A program made the translations under genes and the position numbers. 64,000 nt of DNA. Origin: Taudactylus pleione. Taxonomy: Eukaryota > Chordata > Amphibia > Anura > Myobatrachidae. Positions 63,490-64,000 of this stretch are shown here, in pieces (the first letter of the stretch is position 1; every line of letters starts with the position of its first letter). The notes below the pieces were generated by a model, which saw only the letters and a list, made by a program, of their open reading frames with translations, ran no database searches and was not told where the DNA came from. The DNA is taken from the NCBI GenBank assembly GCA_031769625.1, contig JAUIMM010001415.1:246924-310923 (forward strand), written 5' to 3'.

Positions 63490-64000
63490 TGTTTGATACA
63501 AGAGGAGATATCGCGAAGTATGGGTTTTTGCTATTTCCATTGGTTTCAATGCATTTTGGCCTAAAACGTGCATTTGCTGTTTTCTCTTAAACGCAACATG
63601 GGAGAAAAAGCATTTCACATCACATTTGTGGGTCTTGGTCTTCAACACAATCTGTGAAATTTTGAGCTGTCTGTGCTTGCTACAAGAGGAGATATCACAA
63701 AGTATGCGCTTTAGTTGTTTCCATTGGTTTCAATGCATTTTGTCCTAAGACGAGCATTTGCTGTTTTCTCTTAAACGCAACATGGGAGAAAAACCATTTC
63801 ACATCACATTTGTGGGTGTTGGTCTTAAACACAATCTGTGAAATTTTGAGCTGTCTGTGTTTGCTACAAGAGGAGATATCACAAAGAATGCGCTTTTGTT
63901 GTTTCCATTGGTTTCAATGCATTTTGGCCTAAAACGAGCATTTGCTGTTTTCTCTTAAATGCAACATGGGAGAAAAAGCATTTCACATCACATTTGTGGG
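63490..64000 (+). repeat. Continuation of the block E repeat, copy 2, cut by the window edge
   Basis: This matches 58,545-59,055 and runs off the window end. If the repeat continued unchanged, the site matching the MITE insertion would lie about 1 kb beyond the window. Confidence 0.75.

Larger units (their letters stand above)
1..64000 (+). repeat. 184-bp tandem satellite array filling the whole window
   Basis: A monomer of about 184 bp repeats head to tail through the whole window, interrupted only by the insertion at 60,080-60,230. Successive GTGGGT starts near the left edge lie at 2, 185, 369, 552 and 736, giving spacings of 183, 184, 183 and 184. The length divided by the period gives about 347 monomers. 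All copies lie in one orientation; I saw no inverted segment. The monomer is AT-rich, and the given strand is markedly richer in T than A. Most copies differ by a few substitutions at recurrent sites. Indels of 1-3 bp are rare, for example TTTTGCC for TTTTGGCC near 480, 2,872 and 25,681. No long open frame survives several monomers. The structure fits centromeric or pericentromeric heterochromatin, but location is inferred and the sequence does not prove it. Confidence 0.98.
57841..64000 (+). repeat. Block E, satellite mosaic containing the MITE
   Basis: This block is plain 184-bp monomers with one transposon insertion at 60,080-60,230. Its first part is repeated near the window end at offsets of 4,761 and then 4,945 bp. 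The middle (about 60,480-61,130) resembles block D monomers around 45,110-45,700, including GAGCAGTCTGTGTTTGATAC near 60,720. Small private indels are present: GGTTTTTCAATG near 59,701, GTTTTTTTCC near 60,588 and GTGGGTTTTGTC near 61,052. Confidence 0.78.

Noticed and set aside
1..64000. CRISPR array
   Set aside because: The repeats are contiguous 184-bp units with no unique spacers and no cas genes; the periodicity is that of a satellite.
1..64000. Alpha satellite or another named centromere repeat
   Set aside because: The period is 184 bp (not 171 bp), there is no CENP-B box, and I do not recognise the sequence as alpha satellite. I cannot assign a named family without a search.
1..64000. 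Inverted satellite blocks or orientation switches
   Set aside because: I looked for reverse-complement monomer motifs such as GACCAAGACCCAC on the given strand and saw none; all monomers appear to be in one direction.

Overview
The window is essentially one object: a continuous, head-to-tail satellite DNA array. A monomer of about 184 bp (usually 184; 183 or 185 where a small indel falls) repeats roughly 347 times, always in the same orientation, from the first base to the last. I see no protein-coding gene, rRNA, tRNA, CRISPR array, operon or prokaryotic signal. The open frames are products of the repeat: 184 is one more than a multiple of three, so each frame soon meets a stop in the next copies. 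The only foreign sequence is a 151-bp palindromic hAT-like MITE at 60,080-60,230, flanked by an 8-bp target duplication.

The organism is a eukaryote with a methylated genome, most likely a vertebrate, with a plant less likely. I cannot name the species or match the satellite to a named family from memory. The grounds are the satellite itself, the hAT-like MITE, and the fact that several variable monomer positions alternate CG/TG/CA, the signature of deaminated methyl-CpG. The size, homogeneity and absence of genes fit centromeric or pericentromeric heterochromatin. No CENP-B box is visible in the monomer.

Layout. Block A (1 to about 32,050) consists of long higher-order repeats (HORs) of 19 to 26 monomers (3.49-4.79 kb). 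These are nearly identical to one another and differ mainly by in-register losses or gains of whole monomers. Block B (about 32,050-36,180) is a short HOR of 6-7 monomers (1,288/1,104 bp) with private variants. Block C (about 36,180-44,152) is an irregular mosaic with a 4,047-bp-spaced segment pair and a local 552-bp trimer duplication. Block D (44,153 to about 57,840) alternates 13- and 14-monomer units (2,392 and 2,576 bp, together 4,968 bp) and contains a near-perfect 4.7-kb duplication. Block E (about 57,840-64,000) is another mosaic containing the MITE; its start is repeated near the window end at offsets of 4,761 and then 4,945 bp.

No genes work together here. The biology on show is satellite evolution: CpG decay creating monomer types, unequal exchange and amplification building HORs of different ages, and a single later transposon insertion. 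Coordinates of HOR boundaries are set by marker variants I could locate by eye, so they mark phase and not biological start points.
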